A DNA stretch of 64,000 bases from Romboutsia_C sp015668195 (GTDB taxonomy: Bacteria > Bacillota > Clostridia > Peptostreptococcales > Peptostreptococcaceae), in NCBI RefSeq assembly GCF_015668195.1, contig NZ_JADPFC010000002.1:248001-312000 (forward strand), read 5' to 3'. The position numbers and the translations under genes are program-made. Below are positions 52,027 to 61,486 of the stretch, piece by piece. The notes under the pieces are model-generated. The model had not been told where the DNA came from, searched no databases, and saw nothing but the letters and a program-made list of their open reading frames with translations. Each line of letters starts with the position of its first letter. Position 1 is the first letter of the stretch.

Positions 52027-53703
52027 TTATACCTCCATTATTATAGGAAGTATCATAGGATTTCTCTTTGTTCTTTGATATAAGTATTCTTTTAAGTTTT
52101 CTTTTATACTATTTTTTAAATAAGCCCACTCTTTAATGTTTTTATCTTCGCAGTCTCTTAGTACGTCTTTTATAACATTTTTAGCTCCATCCATTAAATC
52201 TTCAGATTCTCTTACATATACAAATCCTCTAGATATTATGTCTGGTCCTGCTAATACTCTTCCTTCTTCTTTAGATATAGTAACTACAACTATCATAAGT
52301 CCATCTTCTGATAAATGCTTTCTATCTCTTAAAACAATGTTTCCTACATCTCCTACACCTAATCCATCAACTAATACATTACCTGTTTGTATAGTTCCTG
52401 TTACCTTAGCTGAATTTCTATCTATTTCTAAAACATCTCCTGTTTTATTTACAAATATATTTTGACTAGGCATACCTAATTCTTCTGCTAGTTCTGCATG
52501 CTTTTTAAGCATTCTATACTCACCATGTGCTGGCATGAAAAACTTAGGTTTAGCTAATCTATGGATTAATTTTAATTCTTCTTGCTTAGCATGTCCTGAT
52601 ACGTGTATGTCTACTTCATCATAGACAACTTCTGCACCTTTTTCAAATAGGCAGTTTATTACCTTAGATATTAACTTCTCATTTCCTGGTATTGGATGAG
52701 CTGATATTATTATAAAATCTCCATTTCTTATTTCCACTTTCTTATGATCAGAACTTGCCATTCTAGCAAGAGCTGACATTGGCTCTCCTTGAGAACCTGT
52801 AGTTATTATAACTACTTCACTATCTTCATATCTATGAAGGTCATTTAGATCTATTAGCATATTTTCAGGTACGTCTAAATATCCTAATTCACTAGCAACG
52901 CCTACTACATTTACCATAGATCTTCCTGAAACTGCAACTTTTCTTCCAAATCTTTCTGCTGCATTTATTATTTGTTGTAATCTGTGTATATTAGATGCAA
53001 ATGTTGCAACTATTATTCTACTATTTTCAGCTTTTCTAAATAAATCGTATAATCCTAATCCTACTGTCTTTTCAGATAATGTAGATCCTGGTCTTTCAGC
53101 ATTAGTACTATCAGCTAACATTAAAAGTATACCTTTTTTGCTTAGCTCACATATTCTATGCATATCCATTACATCTCCATCAATAGGTGTTAAGTCTATT
53201 TTAAAGTCACCTGTATGATATATTATTCCTTGATCTGTATGAACAGCTATAGAACAAGCATCCGGTATACTGTGATTATTTCTTATAAATTCAACATCCA
53301 TATGATCTAACTTTATTATTTGTCTTGGTGTAGTAACGTTTAACTTAACGTTATTTAACTTATGTTCCTTTAACTTAACTTGTATAAGACCTATGCTTAA
53401 CTTAGAACCATACACAGGTACATTAATTTTTTTAAGTATATAAGGAAGCGCTCCTATATGGTCTTCATGTCCGTGTGTGATGAATATACCCTTTATTTTA
53501 TCTCTGTTTTTGATTAAATAAGTTATATCTGGTATAACTATATCTACCCCTAACATATCATCATCTGGAAAACTTAATCCCGCATCTATAACAATTATTT
53601 CGTCTTTGTATTCGATAACTGTCATGTTTTTGCCGACTTCGTTAAGACCGCCTAGTGCCATTACTTTTATCTTATTGGCGCTTTTTTTAAACAACTGCAT
53701 CAT
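52027..53703 (-). CDS. rnj: ribonuclease J
   Basis: 558 residues. The metallo-beta-lactamase/beta-CASP core has GGLNEVGKNMTVIEY at the N-terminus, the metal motif FITHGHEDHIGALPY (HxHxDH), HTGDFKIDLTP, and the beta-CASP motifs with SGHAKQEELKLI and FFMPAHGEYRML. RNase J is a 5'-3' exo- and endonuclease that matures and degrades RNA. Two adjacent ATGs (53703, 53700) are possible starts; GAGGAG stands immediately upstream, so the second is slightly better spaced. Confidence 0.96.
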   Translation of the reverse strand: MMQLFKKSANKIKVMALGGLNEVGKNMTVIEYKDEIIVIDAGLSFPDDDMLGVDIVIPDITYLIKNRDKIKGIFITHGHEDHIGALPYILKKINVPVYGSKLSIGLIQVKLKEHKLNNVKLNVTTPRQIIKLDHMDVEFIRNNHSIPDACSIAVHTDQGIIYHTGDFKIDLTPIDGDVMDMHRICELSKKGILLMLADSTNAERPGSTLSEKTVGLGLYDLFRKAENSRIIVATFASNIHRLQQIINAAERFGRKVAVSGRSMVNVVGVASELGYLDVPENMLIDLNDLHRYEDSEVVIITTGSQGEPMSALARMASSDHKKVEIRNGDFIIISAHPIPGNEKLISKVINCLFEKGAEVVYDEVDIHVSGHAKQEELKLIHRLAKPKFFMPAHGEYRMLKKHAELAEELGMPSQNIFVNKTGDVLEIDRNSAKVTGTIQTGNVLVDGLGVGDVGNIVLRDRKHLSEDGLMIVVVTISKEEGRVLAGPDIISRGFVYVRESEDLMDGAKNVIKDVLRDCEDKNIKEWAYLKNSIKENLKEYLYQRTKRNPMILPIIMEV

Positions 53704-54080
53704 CTCCTCTATGTCTATTCAGTTTTTATTAAAATTTCAACACGTTCTAAAATTTTAAATAATATCGATTCACGCACTCTTTACCAGTTATTATCATTGT
53801 ACCATAATTTCATCAATAAATTAAGTAGTATTTGAAATACATTTATTGTATTATTTTGACAAAGTCAAATTATTCTGATATTCTCAAACTATAAAATAAA
53901 AATTCGCTTTGCTCATTTCGCCAACGATATATCCTTGCTATCACTACGGATAAATCCGTTGCTCAAATTAAGTAAAGTTGTAATTATATACTTAAATATG
54001 CATTTTATTTAGGTATTGATTTAAATAAAATTTAGTAATAAATATACATTATATTTATCTAAATTATAATGGGAGGTTTT
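53704..54080. other. intergenic stretch between rnj and the membrane hydrolase gene
   Basis: AT-rich promoter DNA for two divergent genes plus repeat copy C at 53901-53969. I see no gene in it. Confidence 0.6.
53901..53969 (+). repeat. extragenic repeat family, copy C (full form)
   Basis: Begins AATTCGCTTTGCTCATTTCG, then a hairpin with arms near 53921-53934 and 53947-53960 (CAACG...TATCC with GGATA...CGTTG), and ends GCTCAAATT. It is the best-preserved copy together with copy D. Confidence 0.75.
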
Positions 54081-54845
54081 ATGAGGGGTAAAACTCATTG
54101 TACTATAGGTGTTTTAAGTGTTATTGAAGCCTCATTATTATTTAATATACCAATATCTATTTTTAATATCATACTATCTGCTTTTTTCTCTATTCTACCA
54201 GATTTAGATGAATCAAATTCAATAGTATCTGAAATGTTTTTAAAAAAGAATACTTCTAAGTTTATTTTAAAAATTACAATATATTTGATAAATGTATTTA
54301 TATTTTTTATATCACTTAAGATAAATGATAACTTTTACTTAAGCTCACTAATAACATTTATATCTATTTTTATAATAGAGTCAAAGCTTAATCATACATT
54401 TTTAAGAAAAGTATTTATATCATTAATATTTATACTTCTCGGATTTTGTCTTTATTTAGTGAATTTTAAAATATATTTTTCTATATTTTGCTTTATGCTT
54501 GCCACATTTCCTTGGCTAAAACATAGAAGTTTTTCTCACAGTATATTTGCAATAATTATAGTATATTTTTTATTAAAACAAATAGAGCTAATAACTAATA
54601 TATTAAATTTATCATTTTTTGGAACTATAAGTTATGCTAGTCATATATTTTTAGGAGATTTATTTACAAGATCAGGTATTCCTCTTTTATATCCAATTAG
54701 TGATAAAAAGTTTTCTTTTGGATTTTTTAAAGTAGGTGGCTTTTTAAATAATGCCATTGAAATAATATTTATTATTATTTTAACTACATTGGTAGTTTTC
54801 ACTATAATAAATAAGTTTAATTTATTAAATTTAACAATCTTATGA
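54081..54845 (+). CDS. YdjM-like membrane-bound metal-dependent hydrolase
   Basis: 254 residues from the ATG at 54081, for which GGGAGG lies at good spacing. The N-terminus RGKTHCTIGVL, then SAFFSILPDLDESNSIVSEM, and LKHRSFSHSIFA place it in the YdjM/LexA-binding inner-membrane hydrolase family; conserved His and Asp residues probably bind a metal. It has six to seven membrane helices. The substrate is unknown. Confidence 0.85.
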   Translation: MRGKTHCTIGVLSVIEASLLFNIPISIFNIILSAFFSILPDLDESNSIVSEMFLKKNTSKFILKITIYLINVFIFFISLKINDNFYLSSLITFISIFIIESKLNHTFLRKVFISLIFILLGFCLYLVNFKIYFSIFCFMLATFPWLKHRSFSHSIFAIIIVYFLLKQIELITNILNLSFFGTISYASHIFLGDLFTRSGIPLLYPISDKKFSFGFFKVGGFLNNAIEIIFIIILTTLVVFTIINKFNLLNLTIL

Positions 54846-54907
54846 TACTTTTAGGTATAAAAAAATTTATTTAAAAATACTTAAAATATTAAATCTTAGT
54901 TGTATAT

Positions 54908-54946
54908 AAAAAAGATATTAACACAGTTTGTGCTAATATCTTTTTT
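54908..54946. terminator. bidirectional terminator before motB
   Basis: A stem of about 17 bp with one mismatch (AAAAAAGATATTA...TAATATCTTTTTT) between the convergent hydrolase and motB genes. Confidence 0.85.
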
Positions 54947-55042
54947 AATTCTAAATTATAGCTACTATAAATATTCAGTAACTACACTAGTCATATTTAA
55001 ATTAATAATTTTATGTAAATTTTTAATTAGAGCATATATATT

Positions 55043-55780
55043 TTATTTTTTATTATTCTCAACTTCATTAAATTTAGAATTTAATATTAATATATCTACT
55101 CTTCTATTTTTAGCCTTACCTTCTACTGTACTATTATCAGATTTTGGTCTATATTCTGAATAACCTATTGCAGATATTTTTTGAGGATTTATTCCACCAT
55201 TATTTATTAAAATCTGCGCTACGTTACTAGCTCTCATTACTGATAAGTCCCAGTTAGATTTATATATTTCATTGTGCATAGGCACATTATCTGTATACCC
55301 TTCAACTCTTATGTAGCTATCTTTTACTACGGATTTATTTATAATTTCACTTATTTTAACAAGTTTATTAACTTGATCTGGTTTTACTTCTGCTTTGCCA
55401 CTGTCAAAAAATAATGAATCATTAAAACTAACAACTAATCCTCTTTCTTCTAGTTTTGTATTAACACTACTTGAAAGATTATTTTCTTTTAGATATTTAT
55501 CTAACTTTTCTTTTACTTGCTCTAACTTTTCTTTTTCAGTTAGACCATTTCCAGTTTCTCCGCCCATATTACTTCCAGTATTTGCTATAGCCGTTCCACC
55601 ACCCATAGCCTCGTTTAAAGCAGTTGTAAGTTTTTCATATTTTCCTTTATTTATACTACTCATTGCATACATTATAATAAAAAATATCATTAATAACGTT
55701 ATAAAGTCTGCATAGGAAAGTAACCAACGTTCATGGTTTTCATGCTCTTCTTCTTCTTCAAATCTATTTCTTTTTTGCAT
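55043..55780 (-). CDS. motB: flagellar stator protein MotB
   Basis: 245 residues. Basic/acidic N-terminus, then the membrane helix SYADFITLLMIFFIIMYAMS whose Asp carries the proton (or sodium ion). A linker of about 70 residues leads to the OmpA/MotB peptidoglycan-binding domain with VEGYTDNVPM and VMRASNVAQILINNG and GYSEYRPKSDNST. MotB anchors the stator to the wall. It is 2 bp downstream of motA. Confidence 0.96.
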   Translation of the reverse strand: MQKRNRFEEEEEHENHERWLLSYADFITLLMIFFIIMYAMSSINKGKYEKLTTALNEAMGGGTAIANTGSNMGGETGNGLTEKEKLEQVKEKLDKYLKENNLSSSVNTKLEERGLVVSFNDSLFFDSGKAEVKPDQVNKLVKISEIINKSVVKDSYIRVEGYTDNVPMHNEIYKSNWDLSVMRASNVAQILINNGGINPQKISAIGYSEYRPKSDNSTVEGKAKNRRVDILILNSKFNEVENNKK

Positions 55781-55782
55781 GA

Positions 55783-56586
55783 TTAACCCTCCAATTCAAC
55801 ATGTTCTAAATATCTTTCTTCTAACTTAGCTTGATCCTTTTTATCTAAAAAACCTTTAAGAGTTTCTATAAATATTGTTGAGCTTACTTCTTGTTGAATT
55901 AATGTTATACCTTCCATTATAATTTCTTTTTCTAATTGTTCATTTTTACCTAAATTTTTAAGTCTAGTTGCAATTGGAAGGAATATTAAGTTAGCACTTC
56001 CAAGTCCATAAAGAGTTGCTAAGAATGCAGCTGATATACTACCTCCTAATGCATTCATATCAGCATTTGCTAGCCCTCCAAGAACGTGTATAAGACCTAA
56101 TACTGTACCAACGATACCCATAGTTGGTGCTGTTCCTCCAGCAGAGTCAAATATAGCTGCACCAACCTTATGTCTTTTAAAACTCATTGCTGCTTCAATT
56201 TCTAACATATTTCTAAGCTCTTCAGGGTGAACCCCATCAATAGCTGATAAAAGCGCCTTTTTCATAAAAGGATCCATTTTTTCTTCTTCATCGACTTCAG
56301 CTTCAATACTTAAAAAACCTTCTTTTTTTACTTTATCTAATACATGATTAAGATATGCTATTACCTCTACTAAGTCTGCTGATTTTCTAGTGAAAGCAAC
56401 TTTTAAAATTCTACCTATATTTTTTAATTGTTTAGGAGTAAATGATGTACCTAAGGAACCAATTGTTCCTCCAAATACTATTACAAGAGGAGTCCAAGAA
56501 ACAAGAGCACTAGCATGCCCTCCTTCACCCATGAAACCTAGTAATAAAAATCCAAAACCTAAAAATAACGATATTAAACCAGTCAT
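55783..56586 (-). CDS. motA: flagellar stator protein MotA
   Basis: 267 residues with four membrane helices, including LIVIFGGTIGSLG-type helix 2 (written here VIVFGGTIGSLGTSF) and the pair APTMGIVGTVLGLIHVLGGL and FLATLYGLGSANLIFLPIA. A cytoplasmic loop of about 100 residues holds charged residues for torque generation. MotA and MotB form the ion-driven stator. Motility genes other than these are not in the window. Confidence 0.96.
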   Translation of the reverse strand: MTGLISLFLGFGFLLLGFMGEGGHASALVSWTPLVIVFGGTIGSLGTSFTPKQLKNIGRILKVAFTRKSADLVEVIAYLNHVLDKVKKEGFLSIEAEVDEEEKMDPFMKKALLSAIDGVHPEELRNMLEIEAAMSFKRHKVGAAIFDSAGGTAPTMGIVGTVLGLIHVLGGLANADMNALGGSISAAFLATLYGLGSANLIFLPIATRLKNLGKNEQLEKEIIMEGITLIQQEVSSTIFIETLKGFLDKKDQAKLEERYLEHVELEG

Positions 56587-56776
56587 AATTCAATGTCCCT
56601 TCTATATTTTTTATATCTTTAGAACGCTTAACTATTCTAATATTTATAATTTATATTATCGGCTTTTATCATCATATATTAAGTATGTTTTTATATATTT
56701 AACATTTTTTATTTATATAAATTTTGTATCTTTTATCAATTATTAAGTAAATACATTTAATAAATATACATAATAA

Positions 56777-56810
56777 AAAAAGGCATCTATCTTTTGATAG
56801 ATGCCTTTTT
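56777..56810 (-). terminator. terminator of fur
   Basis: A 15-bp perfect stem (56777-56791 with 56796-56810) and 4-nt loop; T-rich ends. Confidence 0.9.
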
Positions 56811-56846
56811 ATCTAGTAAAAAATATAATTATATATACTTATATTT

Positions 56847-57284
56847 TTATTTAGAACAATCTTCACATAGTCCGTAAAACTTTAAATCGTGATCTATTAT
56901 TTCAAATTTATATGTTTCTTGTATTTGTCTTTCGATTGAGTCTAGTAAATCTTCTTTAACCTCTATTATCTTTGAACAGCTTTTGCATATTAAATGATGG
57001 TGATTATGGCTATCTTCTTTGTCTAAGCATATTTCATATCTTATACATCCATCATCTAAGTTAAGCTTTGATATAACTCCAACATCATCTAATAACTGCA
57101 TAGTTCTATAAACTGTTGCTAATCCAATTTCAGGACAATCTACTCTAACTAAGTCATATATTTCTTCACTACTTAAATGTTTATCTGTATTTTTTATAAG
57201 TATTTCAACTATTGCTCTTCTTTGTGGTGTTATTTTAAATCCTGTTTCTTTTAATTTATCTTTTAATAACTCCATTGTATTCAT
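56847..57284 (-). CDS. Fur family transcriptional regulator
   Basis: 145 residues. The winged helix has FKITPQRRAIVEIL and LATVYRTMQLLDDVGVISKL; metal ligands include HNHHHLICKSCSKI (CxxC zinc site) and a second CxxC at YGLCEDCSK. The two CxxC pairs and the HHxH segment fit Fur or PerR. Whether it senses iron or peroxide cannot be told. Its promoter region contains TGATAAT half-sites, so self-control is likely. Confidence 0.9.
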   Translation of the reverse strand: MNTMELLKDKLKETGFKITPQRRAIVEILIKNTDKHLSSEEIYDLVRVDCPEIGLATVYRTMQLLDDVGVISKLNLDDGCIRYEICLDKEDSHNHHHLICKSCSKIIEVKEDLLDSIERQIQETYKFEIIDHDLKFYGLCEDCSK

Positions 57285-57325
57285 ATAATATCACCCTTGT
57301 TTTCAATTGATAATCTTTATTAATT

Positions 57326-57354
57326 ATTTTATTTGATAATGGTCATTTTGTCAA
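57326..57354 (-). promoter_or_regulatory. fur promoter with Fur-box-like half-sites
   Basis: On the minus strand TTGACA (57349-57354) and TAAAAT (57326-57331) have a 17-bp spacer. TGATAAT elements near 57308 and 57334 resemble Fur/PerR half-sites and overlap the promoter. Confidence 0.6.
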
Positions 57355-57369
57355 TGATTTATAAACATT

Positions 57370-58257
57370 TTATTTCTTATATATAAAATTATTTAAAATT
57401 TTCAGATTTTCTTCTTTGTCCCACTTTATAACATACTTTTTACTTTCATTGCTTATACCTTCATCTCTATACTCTTCTAATGGAAACTCCAATTGCTTTA
57501 TTTCATAGTTAGCTAATCTTTGAGATATTAATGCTAACTTAAATATTTTATCAATAGATATATTTACATCTATATGTTTAACTACACTACTTATAACCTT
57601 TGGATAATCTTTTAAAGATATATTAGTTAATTTATTTGCTATATCTGTTAATATTTTTCTTTGTCTTTCATCTCGCTTGTAAATGGTATCCATCTTCCTT
57701 ATTCTTGCATAAGCAAGAGCTTGATATCCATTTAATTTATTATTTCCTACTTTGTTTATATACTTAATATTACCCTCATTTTGAGTATTTAAACCATAGC
57801 AAGCTTCTATAGTTTTATTAAGGTAGTCTATTTCCTTTTCGCTAACATCTACTTCTACCCCTCCTATAGTATCTACTATTTCTATAAATGATTTAAAATC
57901 TACTACTGCATAATCTTTTATATCTAAGTTAAAATTATTATTTATTGTTTCTAAAAGTAGCTTTTCCTTACCATAAGCATATGCATGATTTAATTTTTCA
58001 TATCCTATATTAGGTATATTAACTAATGTATCTCTGGCTAGTGATGTAAGCCTTAAAGCTTTATTTTTAGTATCTATAGTTAGTATTATCATACAATCAG
58101 ACCTTGATGGTTTATTAGGATTTGAACTATCTATCCCAATTAAAAGTATATTTTCAATATAATTTTTACTCTTTTCTAAACTACTATTTTCTAATGAGTC
58201 AACTTTTTGTGTTATACAAATAAGTACTATAAAAAGACATAATATAAATTTTTTCAT
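57370..58257 (-). CDS. LytR-CpsA-Psr (LCP) family protein
   Basis: 295 residues from the ATG at 58255-58257 (AAGGAG upstream). A signal anchor (residues 1-22) is followed by the LCP domain: LLIGIDSSNPNKPSRSDCMI, LTSLARDTLVNIPNIGYEKL, HAYAYGKEKLL, and the later LAYARIRKMDTIYKRDERQR with the Arg pairs that bind the polyprenyl pyrophosphate. LCP enzymes attach teichoic acids or capsule to peptidoglycan outside the membrane. Confidence 0.93.
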   Translation of the reverse strand: MKKFILCLFIVLICITQKVDSLENSSLEKSKNYIENILLIGIDSSNPNKPSRSDCMIILTIDTKNKALRLTSLARDTLVNIPNIGYEKLNHAYAYGKEKLLLETINNNFNLDIKDYAVVDFKSFIEIVDTIGGVEVDVSEKEIDYLNKTIEACYGLNTQNEGNIKYINKVGNNKLNGYQALAYARIRKMDTIYKRDERQRKILTDIANKLTNISLKDYPKVISSVVKHIDVNISIDKIFKLALISQRLANYEIKQLEFPLEEYRDEGISNESKKYVIKWDKEENLKILNNFIYKK

Positions 58258-58319
58258 TATCATTACTCCTTATTCTTATTTGTAAATATTTTGCCTCACT
58301 ATTAAATTTTTAATCAAAA

Positions 58320-58389
58320 AATTCGTCATGCTAATTTTGCCAATGATATATCCTTGCTCTTACTACGGATACATCCGTTGCTCAAATTT
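58320..58389 (+). repeat. extragenic repeat family, copy D (full form)
   Basis: Starts AATTCGTCATGCTAATTTTG and contains the same hairpin (CAATGATATATCC with GGATACATCCGTTG) and ending GCTCAAATTTT as copy C. Position: between the DUF1292 and LCP genes. Confidence 0.75.
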
Positions 58390-58449
58390 TGTTATGCTAT
58401 GATTATAAATTATCCAAAAAACAAATAATTTATAATCCTTTAATATATA

Positions 58450-58479
58450 AAAAAACTACCTATTGCTAGGTAGTTTTTT
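58450..58479 (-). terminator. terminator of DUF1292
   Basis: A 12-bp perfect stem (58450-58461 with 58468-58479), 6-nt loop, T-rich tail, right at the DUF1292 stop codon. Confidence 0.9.
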
Positions 58480-58480
58480 A

Positions 58481-58753
58481 TTATTCTTCGTCTTCGTCGA
58501 AGTTTAATCCTTCTTCTTCCATTAATGTGTTGTATACATCAACAACTATTTCATATTCCTTGTCATCTTCTAATGGAACTAATATTTCGCCTTCTTCATC
58601 TTGGTCAATTCTAAATACTAAAGCTTCTTCTGTTTCTTCTTCTAATGGAACTAATATAGCGTATTCTTTTCCTTCAGCTTCTAGTGTTAATATTATTTCA
58701 AAAGCACTTTCTTGGCCATTTTCATCAATTAAGTTTATTATATTTTCTTGCAT
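58481..58753 (-). CDS. DUF1292 family protein
   Basis: 90 residues from the ATG at 58751-58753, because GAGGTGG stands just upstream of it. A very acidic beta-rich protein: IINLIDENGQESAFEIILTL, then YAILVPLEEETEEALVFRID and ILVPLEDDKEYEIV, which is the DUF1292 pattern. It almost always sits downstream of ruvX and ireB in Firmicutes, as here. The function is unknown. Confidence 0.9.
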   Translation of the reverse strand: MQENIINLIDENGQESAFEIILTLEAEGKEYAILVPLEEETEEALVFRIDQDEEGEILVPLEDDKEYEIVVDVYNTLMEEEGLNFDEDEE

Positions 58754-58820
58754 GTTATCCACCTCTAATTCTATTTATTAACTATATTATATATCATAAA
58801 CTTGCTAATTTATATATATT

Positions 58821-59246
58821 TTAAAAATTTCTTTGTCTATCTAAGTATCCTTGAAGTATTATTACAGCTGCTACCATATCTATAACACTTTTTCTATTTT
58901 CTCTTCTAACATTACCTTGTATAAGTGTTCTTTCTGCTGCTACTGTTGATAATCTTTCATCCCAATACTCTATTGTTATTCCCGTTTCTTCTTGTAATAA
59001 TTCACAAAACTTTATTACTTTTTCACCTTGTGGTCCTAATGTTCCATTCATATTCTTAGGTAGACCTGAAACTATTTTAGTTACCTGTCTTTCTTTTATT
59101 ATTTCTTTTAATGCTTCTATATCTTTTTTCTTACCTATTCTCTTTACAGTTTTAACTCCTTGTGCTGTAAGACCCATTAAATCACTAACTGCAACTCCTA
59201 TAGTCTTATCTCCAACATCAAGTCCCATTATTCTTCCGTCTAGCAT
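58821..59246 (-). CDS. ruvX: Holliday-junction resolvase-like protein RuvX (YqgF)
   Basis: 141 residues with an RNase H-like fold: MGLDVGDKTIGVAVSDLMGL (first Asp), IVSGLPKNMNGTLGPQGE (Gly-rich turn) and YWDERLSTVAAERTL (Asp-Glu), then VIDMVAAVIILQGYLD. RuvX/YqgF acts in pre-16S rRNA maturation and is a proposed Holliday-junction resolvase. Gene order next to IreB and DUF1292 is conserved. Confidence 0.95.
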   Translation of the reverse strand: MLDGRIMGLDVGDKTIGVAVSDLMGLTAQGVKTVKRIGKKKDIEALKEIIKERQVTKIVSGLPKNMNGTLGPQGEKVIKFCELLQEETGITIEYWDERLSTVAAERTLIQGNVRRENRKSVIDMVAAVIILQGYLDRQRNF

Positions 59247-59270
59247 TTTTTTCTCCTTAAATTTTAAGAT

Positions 59271-59292
59271 AGGTCAGGTTTTACCCTGACCT
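59271..59292 (-). terminator. terminator of the 725-residue membrane protein gene
   Basis: An 8-bp GC-rich stem (AGGTCAGG with CCTGACCT) and 6-nt loop, 8 bp past the stop codon, with a moderately T-rich tail on the minus strand. Confidence 0.6.
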
Positions 59293-59299
59293 TTATGGT

Positions 59300-61477
59300 T
59301 TAATTTTTATTATCTTCTTTGTTAAATATTATCATATTTATGCTTATAATTATGATTGGTATAAGTATATATATTGATGCAGTTGAAGCTGCTACTATTC
59401 CTGAGTCATTAACTAAAAGTGTAACTATACATCCTACCATAGATGCAATAAATCCTTTAAATAATATAGGATATTTCTTAGCTATTTCTCTAAAATGTCT
59501 AGGTGGCTTAAATATAAACATAGCAATTATAAATATTCCTGCTAGTAATATATTAACCCATACACTAGTTTGAGCTAACTTCATATTCATTTGTATCTTT
59601 CTACCAAATGTTTGTACTATAGCTCCAGGACCGTTTACTAGTATTTGATTTACAAATACAGATAAGTGTGACTCACTTCCTGATACTACATCTAATACTG
59701 CAAAGGCTACAACTACAGCTACTGCTGCTACTCCTAGTAATATAACCTTTTTAAAGTCTAATTTTACATCATATATAAGTAGTATAAATAATAAGTATGC
59801 TACTGATTCAGATATAGCACCACCAACATTAGCTCCCATAGAAGGATATGCACTTGTTATTAGTATTACTATACTCATTAGGGCTACTAACCATTTAGGT
59901 ATTTTTTTGTAATTTAGAAGTACTGCCATAGCAAATACAGCACTTGCTATTGTTACTCCTTCATATTCATTACCTATACCATAGTATCTTGCACCTATTA
60001 TAGCATCATAACTCATTATATTGTTTCTCATTAAATATGTTCCAAATATAGAATCAACAACTATAACTGTTATAGTTATTAAAGCAAAGAATCCCATTTG
60101 CTTTATATCATCTTTAAATAGCTTTCTACCTAATATATAAAGTATTAATGTAGTAAGTATTATCCCTGCTGTTATAGTCATAGGTGTTTTAAAGTTGAAT
60201 ACAGGCGCTAATAAAAGTGCTAAAGGCATTATTATACCTAATTTTATAAGCTCTTTTAATACATTAAATACTTTTTCTCTATATGGTACATGTTTTCTAA
60301 GTAATATAGCAATCATTGCTATTACCCAAGAAGCTGACACTATACCAACAAATGTATTTACTACATTTGCTCTTATGTCAGATACTGAAACCATTTTTAC
60401 AAATTCATGTTGAACATAGTCTATGTTATCATCCTTTTGAATTAATTCATAGCTTCTACCTACCATATTTTTATTTTTAAGTCCAAATTCATTTAATATA
60501 TCAGCCCCTACGTCGACATTTGCGACTATACCTTCTCTTCTTGTAGTTGCTGATGATAATAATCCTTTACCATTTCCTTCAAACTTTATTATAGGAGATA
60601 ATCTTCTTTTGTTTTTGTAGTCTAAATCATTTGGGAATGCACTACTTATGTATACAACGTCATTTTCTCCTACCATATTAAATACTTCTTTAAGGTATTT
60701 ACTTATATTTTTAACTATATTTGCCTTCATACTTTTGTATGTATTATCATTTAAGAATAATCTATATTCATCTAATCTATATGTATCTCCTAAATCAACA
60801 AATATAGCATTACTTTCATTATAATATTTTTGAGTTTCTTTTATAAGTTTATTATAATCTGTTCTTATTCCATATGGCATAGAGTCATCTTTTACATTAA
60901 TATTATCAATATTTCCACCATCTATTCTTCCATACTCATCCATTGCAACTAAGCCTATATTTCTATTTTTAACAAGCTCATTATCTACAATCTTGTCGCT
61001 ATTTCCAAGTACTGCTGTCTTTAGGTTATTTTCAGATAGTGTTTGTCCAAGGGCACCTAATATTGACCCATATTGACCATATTCTATATTATCATTTATA
61101 GATTTATTTATATCTATATTATTTATTGCTTTTGGTTCTTTACCTGTTACAGCTTTAAAAACTTTTCCATTTTCTTTAGTTAACTCTTGAAAATCTATAT
61201 ATTCTTGTGCAGATACATCAGCTCTTCCTCCTGCACCCATACTAGCATAAGATCTTCTATCATCAGTACCACCATCACCTCTTATATTCATAAGAGCAAT
61301 ATAACCTCTATTTTCTAATTCATTTTTTAGAGTTGGTATCTTTAGCATAGTATTTAAATTAGTTCTATTCATATTAATAAATATAACTTTGCCGGGTTCA
61401 TCGGCAAAGCTATATTTTGGAATAGAAACTAGGAGTACCATTAATGTTATTAACATTGATACAATCTTTTTTTTCAT
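59300..61477 (-). CDS. large membrane protein with an extracellular N-terminal domain
   Basis: 725 residues. A signal peptide (about 1-25, ending YSFADE) leads to an outside domain of about 350 residues (GKVIFINMNRTNLNTML, then VYISSAFPNDLD and REGIVANVDVGADILNEFGL). That part has features of alkaline-phosphatase-superfamily domains (inference, weak). From about 385 there are nine to ten membrane helices. The gene lies between ireB and ruvX, which is normally a tight pair, and the stop is followed by a terminator. I recall no named function; it may concern cell-wall or lipid metabolism. Confidence 0.65.
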   Translation of the reverse strand: MKKKIVSMLITLMVLLVSIPKYSFADEPGKVIFINMNRTNLNTMLKIPTLKNELENRGYIALMNIRGDGGTDDRRSYASMGAGGRADVSAQEYIDFQELTKENGKVFKAVTGKEPKAINNIDINKSINDNIEYGQYGSILGALGQTLSENNLKTAVLGNSDKIVDNELVKNRNIGLVAMDEYGRIDGGNIDNINVKDDSMPYGIRTDYNKLIKETQKYYNESNAIFVDLGDTYRLDEYRLFLNDNTYKSMKANIVKNISKYLKEVFNMVGENDVVYISSAFPNDLDYKNKRRLSPIIKFEGNGKGLLSSATTRREGIVANVDVGADILNEFGLKNKNMVGRSYELIQKDDNIDYVQHEFVKMVSVSDIRANVVNTFVGIVSASWVIAMIAILLRKHVPYREKVFNVLKELIKLGIIMPLALLLAPVFNFKTPMTITAGIILTTLILYILGRKLFKDDIKQMGFFALITITVIVVDSIFGTYLMRNNIMSYDAIIGARYYGIGNEYEGVTIASAVFAMAVLLNYKKIPKWLVALMSIVILITSAYPSMGANVGGAISESVAYLLFILLIYDVKLDFKKVILLGVAAVAVVVAFAVLDVVSGSESHLSVFVNQILVNGPGAIVQTFGRKIQMNMKLAQTSVWVNILLAGIFIIAMFIFKPPRHFREIAKKYPILFKGFIASMVGCIVTLLVNDSGIVAASTASIYILIPIIIISINMIIFNKEDNKN

Positions 61478-61486
61478 AAGATTGAC

